DNA from: Parietichytrium sp. I65-24A
Taxonomy: Eukaryota; Sar; Bigyra; Thraustochytrida; Thraustochytriidae
Assembly (NCBI GenBank): GCA_012862575.1
Contig: BLSF01000010.1
Coordinates: forward strand, 703,193 to 767,192
DNA: 64,000 nt
Reading direction: 5' to 3'
Positions within the stretch are counted from its first letter, which is position 1. Each line of letters begins with the position of its first letter. A model generated the notes under the pieces. The model did no database searches, had not been told where the DNA came from, and was given only the letters and a program-made list of their open reading frames with translations. Both the position numbers and the translations under genes were made by a program. This document shows positions 40,819 to 51,501 of the stretch, piece after piece.

Positions 40819-43244
40819 CTTTGCTCTTCAATTCCCGCCTTTCCTCATTCGGGGTTTGCAAGCTCCAAATCCCATCGCCGTTTCTCTTGCCCGTCACATC
40901 CATCTCAACCCTCTACTGGCTCCGTTAGCTTGCCGCTTAAACTGCCCTACTACCTACCTATCTGTCCACGACTGTGAGAGTGAGTGTCAGTGAGGCTGTG
41001 ACTTCCATTGAATCTTGAATCCTCGTCGCAGCGCTTCTCATTTCTCTATTCTTCCGTGAGTCCTGTTCTTGGCTCTCACGAGACGCGACACGAGATGAGA
41101 AAATGAGACGTAGGTCCCTCAGATTTGCCGAAAGATAGTGAGCCTTGAGAGAGAGGTGAACAACGACTCCATGACTCACAAATCCAAGCTAGCTATGGCT
41201 GCGCTTGCGATGGGCAAGAGAGAGACAGCTGTGTTATCTTGGGCGCTGTTGGTGTCCACAGTCCACGTACTTCATTCTTCAGAATTTGAATTATTATTCT
41301 GAAGAAACGGAATAATTTATTCCGATTCACTGTCAGCAACTTGCATTTGCAACAGCCCGGTGCAAGTGTACTCGTACAGTACTGGACTCGGATCGGCAGC
41401 TGTGCCAGGGCTCACGGTGAGCGGCAGTTCTTCTCATCTGAACCATTCCGATGGGTGCGAGAAAGATTCCGATCAGCTCTCTGCTAGCTAGTGTTTCACA
41501 GAGGCTCCATCGCCCAGTACTAGTGCGGAGGACTGCTTCTCTCTCTGTTCCATCGCGGAGTCTCACTAGAAGGTGGAAACGAGCGGTGAAAATCCTTCTT
41601 CAACCCTGCAGCAAAGCCCAGCCAAAAAGTGCTGCGTGAGGTCGCTGAACTGTGGACCCTGATGGGATCTGGAGACGCTGGAGAACGAAGGGCCTCCCCC
41701 CATTTGAGGTATGTCCCTCGTGGCAGGTACTCGTACCCGGCGGCCCGCGCAAGCATTGCAAAGCGCATGACCTACATCGCGCGATGCGCAGTATGCATGC
41801 TGCAAACTGGCGAGTTTGATCCGTTCATAAACATAACTTGGAAGTTTATTAAAATCAACTACTTTCATCGATTATTTGGACCTGCTCTCGCTTGTTCTTT
41901 GCTCTGCCGAGCGGAATTGATGGTAAATTTGCAAATCCTCCACTCTGCGAAGCGAAGTGAATCTGACTCTGACTGAAAGCGGGAGAGCAAGCAAGTTTCT
42001 AAAACGCCGCAAATCCTGAACTGATAATGAGAATCCAACTCGACAACCCATTCTGCCTTTCTTCTCTCTTGAGATTAATCAATCAAATCAGGAGCAGGAA
42101 ATTAAAACAAAACAAATCAATTGATGATTTCAATTGACTTGGTTGCACCAGAACATGCAAGAACACACTGTTTCGAAAAACATGGAATACAGAATCGTTT
42201 CTCAGAAGACGCCTTGCTATCCCTCGTATACTTTAAACATTAGGAGTATATTCGGACTGTTACATACAAGAAGCTTTCTCGATCAAGGTCCAGGCTCACA
42301 TTGGGACCGATTATCGAATTATAAATTACAAAAATTATCCAAAGAAAGATTGCGATCGTTTCAAGCGCAAGGTACTGAGTAAATTCCAAATTCTAATTTT
42401 TGTTATTTGAAAGAAAGGGTGTTCTCACTGTTGCTGCTAACAGCGTACTGCGTACTGGAGCCTCTGCGCGAAGGATCTCTTGAAGGACGGAAGACGAAGA
42501 GGACGAGGACATTTCCATCGATTCCATCGATCGAGAAAATGGTACCACTAGGTACTCTACCGTCACTCCTACGGAGAAGCAAACAGTGCTCGTACTGTAT
42601 GTACTACACAAACTCCAGCACCGATGAGGCGAGAAGGAGAAATGCCGAGGATCGCAAAGCCTTCATTGGCGCTCAGCCTTTTCTCTCACCCCTCAGAGAG
42701 CCTGAATCTGAGTTTGAGTCTGAGCTTCTCGTCGTCCATCCCGTCATCATCTCGGGCAATAGGATTCGGGCAATGATTTGAGCATGGCATTTTCCAGGGA
42801 CGGAGCTTCTTGCGCACTAACAGTAAGTATTAGGCGCCCATACCGGTACCCGTACTGAGCACTACCGGTATAGGTATCGAGACTAGCACCGGTAGCAGAT
42901 GAGCTTATGCACAGTACTCTGTTCGCGATCAAAGAGCTGATCTCCCCAGAACAAATTCCCAGTTCTCTTGTTCACCTCTGCACCATTATCGAGTGATAGT
43001 CAAACTTAGACTGTTCATCGAATACTAATCAAGTTGTGCACCCTAATGCAAACAATATCAGACACTCTATTACTCCACACTTTACAATACTGTATTCTTG
43101 AAGCTGCGCTGTCTCTGGTAATACCGGTACCGGTACCACAGTCACCCCAAGCTCGAGCGAACAAGAGCGAACGAAAAGGAACTTTTCAAATGCTTCAGTT
43201 TTGATTTTGAAAAAGAATGGCAGCGAGTGAGAGACAGAGAGTGT

Positions 43245-43275
<31 letters not shown>

Positions 43276-43842
43276 GACGGGGACAAGAACATAAGAAACG
43301 AAAAGCACTTGAAGACAAAAGACAAAGGAGACAAAGAAGAGCATCAAATCCGTCCACATCTACACGCTTTGACCAACGAAATCGATTCATCAACGAGCAA
43401 ACGAGCAAAAACGAGGGGACGAAAGCAAGGAAGCAAGGAAGGAAGAAAGGAAGAAAGCATCGATCAGTCGGGATCTGCGTCGCCAACTCAACTTTGGACT
43501 CTCTCAGTCTGACTGCAAGAGACGGAGCGAAAGCTGTGGCCAGGAGCGCATGCCAAATAGCAGAGAGTCAGAACGCTCCCCACAATACAAGTGTTGGTGT
43601 TGTCAGAATTCTCAACTCTGAATTCTGTTCTGAACGCGGCGTGCTCGCGCACAGCTCATCGCAGTGCGTCCCGACCCATCCGGTCCCAGATTCCTCCCGA
43701 CTTTGCCCTTGCACGGACGGGAATATTCTTTCAAGCTTGACTTGTGCGGCGAGTACGCGGCGAGTACACTTTTTGATACCGTCCCGCGAGGACACGCTCG
43801 GTCCTTCCCTCCGCCAAGCTGGCGTGCCATGCGCCACCCGCC
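40819..43842. other. Gene-poor spacer with GTAC palindromes and GA repeat
   Basis: No gene supported. It contains GTAC/ACCGGT-rich stretches at 42541-42610 and 42835-42900, a perfect GGTACCGGTACC at 43126-43137 and a (GA)n tract at about 43240-43270. The frame 43227-43859 is long only because of low-complexity Arg/Glu/Lys codons. The last 200 bp are GC-rich and lead into the next gene. Confidence 0.45.
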
Positions 43843-46800
43843 ATGGGCACCGCGGATAAGTCCGATTCCCCGCAGCAGCAGCAAGACCAAGATGCGCCCC
43901 AGCAGCAGGAACAGGACGCGTCCCCGCGTACATGGCCATGGGCCGTGATAGCCGCCGCCAGGGCCAGCGGGCCCGGCGTGTGCACGTTCCTTCTGTCGGG
44001 CGGCGGCATGTGCGGGTCCGAGAGCGGCGGTCTGCGCAGGTGCGCGGCGCACGCACACACGTGTCTGTCGGTGGGGTGTCCTCGCTCACGGTCGAATGGC
44101 GCGTTCTGTACATCGCATACGTGCGCGCGGCCCGGGTGCACGCGGCCGCGCGGCACCGGCGCGTGCTGCTCGCAGCACACGTGCGCGAGACCAATGTGCT
44201 TGCTGCCGCCGGAGGCCACGGACGGAAGGTGCATGGAGCACAGCTACACGCGCGTTCCAATGCCTTTGGAACCGGATTCGCAGTCCGACCATCAGCCCCA
44301 GTCCCCTGTCCCAACTTCAGCACCGGAGCCATTGCCATTGCCGGCAACATCGACGTCAACGACGAAGCCAAGCTCAATGGCAAAGACAGCAGCGTCAATC
44401 CCAACGCCAATTGCTGTTGCGCCGCCACCGCCGCCGCTGGATGCATTGCGTACCACGAACGAGGCAGAGGCTTCTTCGGCGGCGACAGCAGCTGGCCCGG
44501 AGCTTGCGCTGCCGGTGTTCAAGCCCTCGGAGCGGGGCAAAAAGTGCTCGCGGGAAGGATGTCGGAGCCCGGTGTACCGCGCCAAGCTGTGCCGCCACCA
44601 CTTTACCAAGATGCCCCCAGGATCGGTCACGGTAAGGAAGAGGACGCCTTCCAAATCCGCCAAGGTGTCTGAAGGAGATGAGGAGATGGACGCTGCGCTA
44701 CTCTATGCGAGAAAGTATATGGCCAAAAAAAATCTCCTGGCCGGTGAAAGTGAGGCCGGCATGGTCTCTGAGGGCGCTGCTGGAGGAAAGCAGCAGCCGA
44801 TGTCGAGAAGAAAAAACAAACGCGCTTCAGAGGCAGGGGCGAAGAAGAGAAAGACGACAGCGGCTGCGGTAGAGCAGACCGGCGAGAAGTCTAGTGCAAT
44901 GGTTGACGATGGAACAAATCAGACCCAAGCGGAACCTGGCACTCTCACACCACCCGCGCAGCCGACGAAAAAGAGGCGCGGCCGGCCACCAAGTAAGGAA
45001 AAACGAGCGCTGGAAAGCGAAGGTGGGCAGGTCCAAAACGATGACGTTGCGAGGCCAAAGGCAAAGTCGACGACCATAGGGCAGATCGGCGAGATTGTCG
45101 GAGAAGATGGAACACATCAGACCCAAGCGGAACCTGGCACTCTAACTCCCGCGCAGCCGACAAAGAAGAAGCGAGGTCGGCCACCAAGTAAGAAAAAACC
45201 GGCGCTGGAAAGCGAAGGTGGACAGGTCCAAAATGCTGCGGAGACGGGGTCAAAGGCAAAAATGACGATTGTAGGGGAGAACGGCGAGAATGCAGATGCA
45301 ATTGAAGAAGATGCAGCCAAGCAGACTCGAGCAGAAGCTGGCGCTCTGACTCCCGCGCAGCCGACAAAGAAGAAGCGAGGTCGGCCACCAAGTAAGAAAA
45401 AACCGGCGCTGGAAAGCGAAGGTGGACGGGCCCAAAATGATGAGGAGACGGGACCAAGGGAAAATACAACGATTGTAGATCAGACCGGCGAGAATGCAGA
45501 TGCAATTGGAGAAGATGCAACCAAGCAGACTCGAGCGGAAGCTGGCGCTCCAACTCCCGCAGAGCCGACAAAGAAGAAGCGAGGTCGGCCACCAAGTAAG
45601 AAAAAGCTGGCGCTGGAAAGCGAAGGTGGACAGGTTCAACATGATGAGGAGGCGGGGCCAAAGGCAAATATGACGATTGTAGGGCAGACCGGCGAGAAGG
45701 CAGATGGAATTGAAGAAGACGGAACAAAGCAGGCTCAAGCGGAAGCCGGCACTCTCATTCCCACTCAGCCGAAGAAGAAGCGCGGCCGGGCGCCAAGTAA
45801 CAAAAAGACGGCGTCAGACAATGACGGTGACCAGATCCACGACGAACATGGCGGGCGCAAAGTGCCTAAACTGAGCAGGGGCGCTTCACAAGAGAAGAGC
45901 GGAGATGAACGGAAAGATGAAATACCTCAAGGTAGAATAGATTCTCAGCGATGCTATGCTCCCACAGCAGTGAATCGCGACCTGAAAGATAGAGGGGAGC
46001 CAATGGGGGGTACTGATACGGCATCGAACTGCTTGAATGAGGGTACGACGGGGCTAAGTTCGACGATGACCGGGCCGAAGGGACTGTCCAATCGTACAGC
46101 AAAAAAAAACAAGATGACAGTGGCCAAGCCGCGACAAAAACGGAGATTGAGCGCCCCAATTATGGAGACTGCCAAACCTAGCTCAGACCCTCTTCTCGCT
46201 GCTCAAGTTTTGCCACGGCCACCACCGTCAATGCCTTCCTTTGAAGAGGTCGGAGAGCAGGTGCAGGTCTTTGGCCAGGACAAAGTGGAGTATCAGCGTA
46301 TTATTAGAACAGCCTGCTCAGGAGATGTCAACGGGCCGGAGATACGAGGACCTCCACAACCACTTCAAATAAGAACAGACGTCGGAGACACTGTTCGCCA
46401 AAGCCCACTGGAGTGTGAAGATGCAACTGCACAAACTTCGGCAAATAGTTTTGACGGACTGGAGTTGCAAAGTCCTGGCGGTGTTGCTTCTCAGGTTGTG
46501 CCTAAACCGAGGACGAATGCACAAGCTGCTCCTCCCTATGACGCAGGTGTACCGCAAGGAGTCCCGGCGCCAGCAAAATCGTCAGTAGGGCCTTTACCAC
46601 TTTCGCGTTCATCGGAGGGAAAGGTCGGAGAAAGTTCGGATGCTTCATCCTTGCCATCGAATGCCTCCATGCTTCACCAACGTGCTCAGTCACATGACGA
46701 AGATTCCCATGTGGGCAAAGAAGCAGAAAGGCAAAGGGAAAAGGCGTCGAGCCCAGCTCACCTTGCAGAGCAACAGGAGTTGGCCTCACTTGTTCGAACA

Positions 46801-49800
46801 GAGAAAGTTGCTAATCAAGATAATAAACGTATCAAGCAAGCGGCCATTAAAAACCCGGGCTCGAGTGCTGACCATCGGGTCCTTGGTGGGCAGTCGGCAA
46901 GGTTGGTCAGTTCTTCCGAAAATAGCGTCAGCCCCACATTATTCTACGAGGATGCCGCAGACTCTAGTTCTGACGATGAATTGGAGCGCAACGAGAATGA
47001 GCCTCTCTCCACTCGGGCCAAGAAAAGCGAAGCACATCCTTTTCAAGCACACAGCCCAACTGTATATGTATTGGACGGCAATCCTGAAGGTGATCATGTG
47101 AGCCCTCGTGGTGGGGAGACGAAAGTGGATCAAGAACAAGATCGGCAACCCTTACCACTTGATGAGCACATCAGAACGGATCATAGAACACTGCTTCGTG
47201 ATCAAAGGCATCTTGTGCTGGATGCGAACGCAGATGAGAATGAAGTTTGCGGCCACGAAGCACCTGTTGAGAGGAGTAAAACAGATCACCTGAGCCGGCA
47301 TCTGCAGGAGGCACAGGTGGATCGAGAAGAAGACCGGCATCGCTTGGAGCAAGTCAAACGCTCGGAAATGTTTCAGCCGAATCAAAGGCACCTTGTACTG
47401 GAGACGGATGCGGATCAGGAGCAAAATCGACATCATCTGCCACGTAATGAGCACACAGGAAGAAATCATGGAACGGATCATTCGAATTTAATGTATCTTT
47501 TGCATGGGGCTGAAGTGGACCAGGAACAAGATCACCATCACCTACCACTTAATGAACACTCCGAATTGGCTCAATTTAATCAATGGCACCTTTTGCAGGA
47601 GGCGGACGAGGACGCGGATCGGAATCGCATACGACATGTTCGGCAACCTAAAAGAAAACCTGGGAGAAAAAGCAAGTCGGGCCGAGGACATTTGCAGGAG
47701 TCGAAGGAGGAGCAGGAACAATATCACCATCATTCACAGAACCCCCAAGGTTTTGGGAGCACAAGAATCGACCATCTGAATCTAGGCCACCCACCAGCCC
47801 TCCATGCTGCAGGCACCCAAGCATTTGTTAATCAGGTCATGTTCAGCGGTGGCGCGATGGATGAGATTGACCAGGCGCTCTTCGGACCATCTGGTAATCT
47901 CATGCAGGGCAATCCTTTACAATTGCCGACTCCCTTGCCACAGGCAGCTCGGTTCCCTGCTTTGCAACACGCCCATGCTCAGCCGGAGCACTCTTTTCAT
48001 GCAAATTACAGTGGTCTCCCCCAGCAGCACGGTCTCTCAAATTTCATGGCTCAGTCAGAGAGCATGTTCGAGCTCCGCCTTAGGCTTGTGCACGATTTCA
48101 ACATGAATGTCGTCGTGGTGCGCGATCTCCCCGATGCGACGGTGGTAAACCTGATCCTGTCGAAAATTGTAGAGTATTCAAACCTCTTGCAAAGCGCCAG
48201 AGCCGACCCAATCCCACCGACAGCCTTTTCTTTTCGCTCTGCCAACAATTTCGCGAGTGGAAACCCACTAGCCCCACCTGCGACGCTGGATCTATCCCAA
48301 GGTGAAGGGGAACCCTCGCACCAGAACCAAGGCGTCGCGACTGTGCGCTTAGATATAAAGGGAGGGAGAGCCAACGAGGCGGGTTTGGTTCCGACAAAGG
48401 ATGACTTGAAGGTTAAATTCAGGCAGCTCCGAAAAAGCATCAAGACGTCGCAATTTGAGTCGTATTATGAAAAGCCCAAAGGGTCACAAAAACGAGTGGA
48501 GACAGCGGCACTGACCAAGCAAAAAGAGAAGAAAAAGAAGACATCGCCAGGCAAAACTCTCGCAGGTCGTGGCTCGAGCCTTGATCAGGGTGCAGTCGCT
48601 ACGGCCAAAGTAGGGAAGGGAAAACGGGCATCCAGACTTGACAATCGGAAGAAGATGAGGAGCAGAAAGGACTCCTCGTCGTCTGCATCAGATGTGTCAT
48701 TTTCGTCCTCATCTGACTCCGCCTCTTCGAAAAGTTCAAAGGGTGCAGAGCTACACGACGTCCCCGCCGAGATCGACACGATGCGACCTGCAGATTTGGG
48801 GCCGCCCGCTTCTTCTTCCTCTGCAGGCATGCCCTCTCATCTTGGCCTGGTCCCGCCTCCTCCGCCATTATCCCCTATGGACTCGGTGCAACCGATCGCA
48901 AGTCTTGACGATGGCAAAAGGGAGCTTCGCGCTGGGAGCAATGCCGTACAGCTCGCTAATTCCACGCACCCGACTCTGGGACCGCCTCCACCCCCCGATG
49001 TTCCAGCGCACTTAGACCTTGGTCCGCCGTTACCTCCTCCGCCTTCGACATCCATAGATGCAGCGCAACCAAGTGCTTCACTTAGCGTTGGCAACAGTGA
49101 ACTTCTCGTTGGAAATAGTGCTGGTCTGCTCGGTACCTCGACGCACGTGGCTCTGAAACCGCCTCCGCCTTCCGATATCCCTCCGCATTTAGACCTTGGG
49201 CCACCGACTTCAAATACCGCGCCAACGCTCGCAACGATAGGGTCAACGGAGCCGAGAGCTGCCACTAGTAATGGCGTCGGTCAGCGAGCCACTGAAAACA
49301 AGGTAGCGCAGCATTCTCCTCCAGCGGGCGGTGACCTGAAGTCACATGCGCAGGAATCAGGCATTTTAGTGCCCTCAGAGGAGCCTTCCAGTTCACCCAA
49401 GAAAAGTCAGACGCCTTCTGGACGCCACTCCTCAAAGCCTGACACAGACGAAGGTTGCGGAAAGCAAAATGTAGAAAGGCGGGGCGAGAAGAGGAAGGGG
49501 GCAAAGAAAAAGACGGAATCTCCGAGTGAATCTGAGGATTCTGCATATTCGTCTTCAAGCAACGAGGAGAGCGACTCGTCAAACTCAATTTCGTCGTCAA
49601 AACATCGCCAGGCACGCCGCGATAGAGCACCAGAGAGAACCACGGGTTCTTCGTCGCCGCGTAATCGGCGAAATTCCGTCACCAAAAAGTCGCGAAAGCG
49701 GAGAAGGCAACCCGACATGTCTGGCTCCGACGCAGAGCTTTATGAAAAAATATCCGCCGGGCTCCAAACTGGTGTGCGCTTGAGTGTGGAGCAGCGAAAG

Positions 49801-50499
49801 ATGCTCGGTGAAATGATGGACCTTAGCATCGAAATGCACCAGAAAAGACAAGGAAAACCACCAAAACGCCGAAAGCAAAACAAAAAGCGGAATGTATTTG
49901 TAAAGGCGTCAAGTGATTCTGAATCTTCCGCTTCACTATCAGATCGAGGTGCAGAGTCTACATTACCTCTCGGAGGGCAGTCCAACCCCGTAGTGAAAGC
50001 GCAGAATGCTTTGAGCAGCGCAGAAGCCGAACAGGCTTCTACGCCCGTGGCTTTGGATGCCACTTGGGAGGCCTGGCAAGCAGTGAATCAAGGTTTGAAA
50101 GACCTCAAGGATTGGGTCGCCCTAAAGCTTGTTGAGGTGCCTTCCGAAAATGCGCACACAGCTTGGGATGCGTTTCGGCAGGCCGCTAGGGCCGCGCTTT
50201 CCAAAGCCAAGCTGGGTTTCCGAACAGCATATTCGGAATTCAAAGTGGGTCGCAAAACTTCAGCGAACATGGTTCAATTCCTTGCTGCATTGCACAAGGA
50301 GCTCTCAGATGTTTTCAAAACGTTGCCCGCAATCTCCAAAGAGGCGCGCACGGGATTGGTGTCGAACGTTACAGACGTGCAGGCCCTTTCAGCGTTTGTG
50401 TCTCGTCTTGATCAGCTTGAAAAGGAGACCGCAAAACTTCGCAAAACAGCTGCCAAGTATATCCTGAGAGCAAAAACTGCTGTCACCAGAAACCCATAG
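43843..50499 (+). CDS. Giant AT-hook and WRKY19-like zinc-finger protein
   Basis: A single open frame of 2218 aa with a Kozak-like GCCATGG start. Residues 47-133 hold fingers with spacing C-x4-C-x9/10-C-x2-H (C74-C79-C89-H92; C94-C99-C109-H112; C114-C119-C130-H133), a variant first finger (C47/C57/C67/H70), and a separate one at C235-C240-C250-H253. This pattern matches the WRKY19-like zinc finger. Five repeats of 65-70 residues (about 375-660) each carry an AT-hook core, KKKRGRPPSKKK, so minor-groove DNA binding is likely. A second, His/Gln-rich repeat array lies at about 1085-1310 (VDQEQDRHHLPLNEH-type units). A third, Pro-rich array lies at about 1640-1790 (DLGPP/PPPP units). Ser-rich tracts and basic clusters follow. 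Residues about 2060-2210 form a predicted helical domain starting WEAWQAVNQGLKDLKDWVAL. It is probably a nuclear chromatin protein; no enzymatic domain is seen. Confidence 0.75.
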   Translation: MGTADKSDSPQQQQDQDAPQQQEQDASPRTWPWAVIAAARASGPGVCTFLLSGGGMCGSESGGLRRCAAHAHTCLSVGCPRSRSNGAFCTSHTCARPGCTRPRGTGACCSQHTCARPMCLLPPEATDGRCMEHSYTRVPMPLEPDSQSDHQPQSPVPTSAPEPLPLPATSTSTTKPSSMAKTAASIPTPIAVAPPPPPLDALRTTNEAEASSAATAAGPELALPVFKPSERGKKCSREGCRSPVYRAKLCRHHFTKMPPGSVTVRKRTPSKSAKVSEGDEEMDAALLYARKYMAKKNLLAGESEAGMVSEGAAGGKQQPMSRRKNKRASEAGAKKRKTTAAAVEQTGEKSSAMVDDGTNQTQAEPGTLTPPAQPTKKRRGRPPSKEKRALESEGGQVQNDDVARPKAKSTTIGQIGEIVGEDGTHQTQAEPGTLTPAQPTKKKRGRPPSKKKPALESEGGQVQNAAETGSKAKMTIVGENGENADAIEEDAAKQTRAEAGALTPAQPTKKKRGRPPSKKKPALESEGGRAQNDEETGPRENTTIVDQTGENADAIGEDATKQTRAEAGAPTPAEPTKKKRGRPPSKKKLALESEGGQVQHDEEAGPKANMTIVGQTGEKADGIEEDGTKQAQAEAGTLIPTQPKKKRGRAPSNKKTASDNDGDQIHDEHGGRKVPKLSRGASQEKSGDERKDEIPQGRIDSQRCYAPTAVNRDLKDRGEPMGGTDTASNCLNEGTTGLSSTMTGPKGLSNRTAKKNKMTVAKPRQKRRLSAPIMETAKPSSDPLLAAQVLPRPPPSMPSFEEVGEQVQVFGQDKVEYQRIIRTACSGDVNGPEIRGPPQPLQIRTDVGDTVRQSPLECEDATAQTSANSFDGLELQSPGGVASQVVPKPRTNAQAAPPYDAGVPQGVPAPAKSSVGPLPLSRSSEGKVGESSDASSLPSNASMLHQRAQSHDEDSHVGKEAERQREKASSPAHLAEQQELASLVRTEKVANQDNKRIKQAAIKNPGSSADHRVLGGQSARLVSSSENSVSPTLFYEDAADSSSDDELERNENEPLSTRAKKSEAHPFQAHSPTVYVLDGNPEGDHVSPRGGETKVDQEQDRQPLPLDEHIRTDHRTLLRDQRHLVLDANADENEVCGHEAPVERSKTDHLSRHLQEAQVDREEDRHRLEQVKRSEMFQPNQRHLVLETDADQEQNRHHLPRNEHTGRNHGTDHSNLMYLLHGAEVDQEQDHHHLPLNEHSELAQFNQWHLLQEADEDADRNRIRHVRQPKRKPGRKSKSGRGHLQESKEEQEQYHHHSQNPQGFGSTRIDHLNLGHPPALHAAGTQAFVNQVMFSGGAMDEIDQALFGPSGNLMQGNPLQLPTPLPQAARFPALQHAHAQPEHSFHANYSGLPQQHGLSNFMAQSESMFELRLRLVHDFNMNVVVVRDLPDATVVNLILSKIVEYSNLLQSARADPIPPTAFSFRSANNFASGNPLAPPATLDLSQGEGEPSHQNQGVATVRLDIKGGRANEAGLVPTKDDLKVKFRQLRKSIKTSQFESYYEKPKGSQKRVETAALTKQKEKKKKTSPGKTLAGRGSSLDQGAVATAKVGKGKRASRLDNRKKMRSRKDSSSSASDVSFSSSSDSASSKSSKGAELHDVPAEIDTMRPADLGPPASSSSAGMPSHLGLVPPPPPLSPMDSVQPIASLDDGKRELRAGSNAVQLANSTHPTLGPPPPPDVPAHLDLGPPLPPPPSTSIDAAQPSASLSVGNSELLVGNSAGLLGTSTHVALKPPPPSDIPPHLDLGPPTSNTAPTLATIGSTEPRAATSNGVGQRATENKVAQHSPPAGGDLKSHAQESGILVPSEEPSSSPKKSQTPSGRHSSKPDTDEGCGKQNVERRGEKRKGAKKKTESPSESEDSAYSSSSNEESDSSNSISSSKHRQARRDRAPERTTGSSSPRNRRNSVTKKSRKRRRQPDMSGSDAELYEKISAGLQTGVRLSVEQRKMLGEMMDLSIEMHQKRQGKPPKRRKQNKKRNVFVKASSDSESSASLSDRGAESTLPLGGQSNPVVKAQNALSSAEAEQASTPVALDATWEAWQAVNQGLKDLKDWVALKLVEVPSENAHTAWDAFRQAARAALSKAKLGFRTAYSEFKVGRKTSANMVQFLAALHKELSDVFKTLPAISKEARTGLVSNVTDVQALSAFVSRLDQLEKETAKLRKTAAKYILRAKTAVTRNP
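44930..45830 (+). repeat. Five-unit AT-hook repeat array (about 195-210 bp period)
   Basis: AT-hook cores are encoded near 44980, 45174, 45384, 45585 and 45784. Units 2-4 are nearly identical at DNA level around CGAGGTCGGCCACCAAGTAA. Units 1 and 5 are more diverged, and unit 5 changes GRPPSK to GRAPSN. This gradient fits growth by internal duplication of the central units. Confidence 0.85.
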
Positions 50500-51501
50500 T
50501 TTCTCTCCTTTATTATTTTGAAGTAGGTAAAAAAAAAACAGGTCTGATTTGCAAGAGTTGAGTTTGGGCGAGCAATCCACACGGAGGTTTTCTCACTGTC
50601 AATGCTGAACTTTGGTACAGTATCGCTAGTAGCTAATTGGTACGGCTTGCTAATTGGTACTACTAGCTAGCCGCTCACTTCGCCGGTCAGGGTGGGTGAG
50701 TGGAGTGAGCATGAGCACTTTTCGGTTTTGATCCCTCAGGCAATTCGAGTGAAGAGAGTTCTGAGCTGAGAACACTGTACTACGACTGGTACGTTGGCTT
50801 ACCACAAAGCTTTCCAAAGTCACTTGCCCAAAAAATTGGGCCACTTTTCTGCTTCTGGGATTCGTTTGCATTCCATGTCCTTGCAAACTACTCCACTCTA
50901 CTGTTTATCTAAACTAAATTACTGACAGTTGAGAAAAAGGTAAGCGAAGTGTACAGAAGGCTCCATAAGTGTTTGATAGTACCACCTCAGTTAAGTAAAT
51001 GAAAATTTTGTTTCACTTGTGACTCTTGTGACTATTGGACCTAATAGCCCTCGTTAGCCCGTCATTGACCGTTCTTTGAGAGGTGCAGCTCGAACGGTGG
51101 CATCTTAGCATTATTCTTATTTCCGAGATGCGAAACTCCGGGTCTGGTATGTCAACGCTGTGGCCCGGGGGGTCAATGCCAAAGCATACAAAGCAATCCA
51201 AAGGTGTTCCAACTTTTGCAAAAAAGTTTGGGAACAGTGCAAGCAGTCACTCAGTCAGCACCGAGTGTATGCTCGAGGCAGGCTGAAGATTGTTTTCTAT
51301 ACATGAAGCGCCAGGCTGTGACGGAGCTCTCCAGGTCCACCGACAGTCGAAGGTCTGGCACAAGGCCGTCAACCAGAGGTTTTCTTTTCTTTCCAGGGAG
51401 CTTGCGAGGAAGGTCGGGGAACTCGAGCCGAGCAATAGGAACGGGAGCAAAAGAGAGGGCTGAGTAGCGGCGCGCGTGGTGCGGCGAAACGCAATTGTAT
51501 A
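50500..51501. other. Spacer between the AT-hook and polycystin-like genes
   Basis: No gene supported. TTGGTAC/CTAGTA motifs cluster at 50625-50670. The segment 51290-51500 is G/A-rich and probably the 5' flank of the following gene. Confidence 0.4.

Noticed and set aside
39364-40977. 537-codon plus-strand frame opposite the catalase gene
   Set aside because: It is an antisense shadow: catalase motifs on the minus strand are complete, while this frame is Leu/Val/Arg-biased with no domain.
43227-43859. 210-codon frame upstream of the AT-hook gene
   Set aside because: It begins in the GA microsatellite without a convincing start and shows only charged low-complexity sequence.
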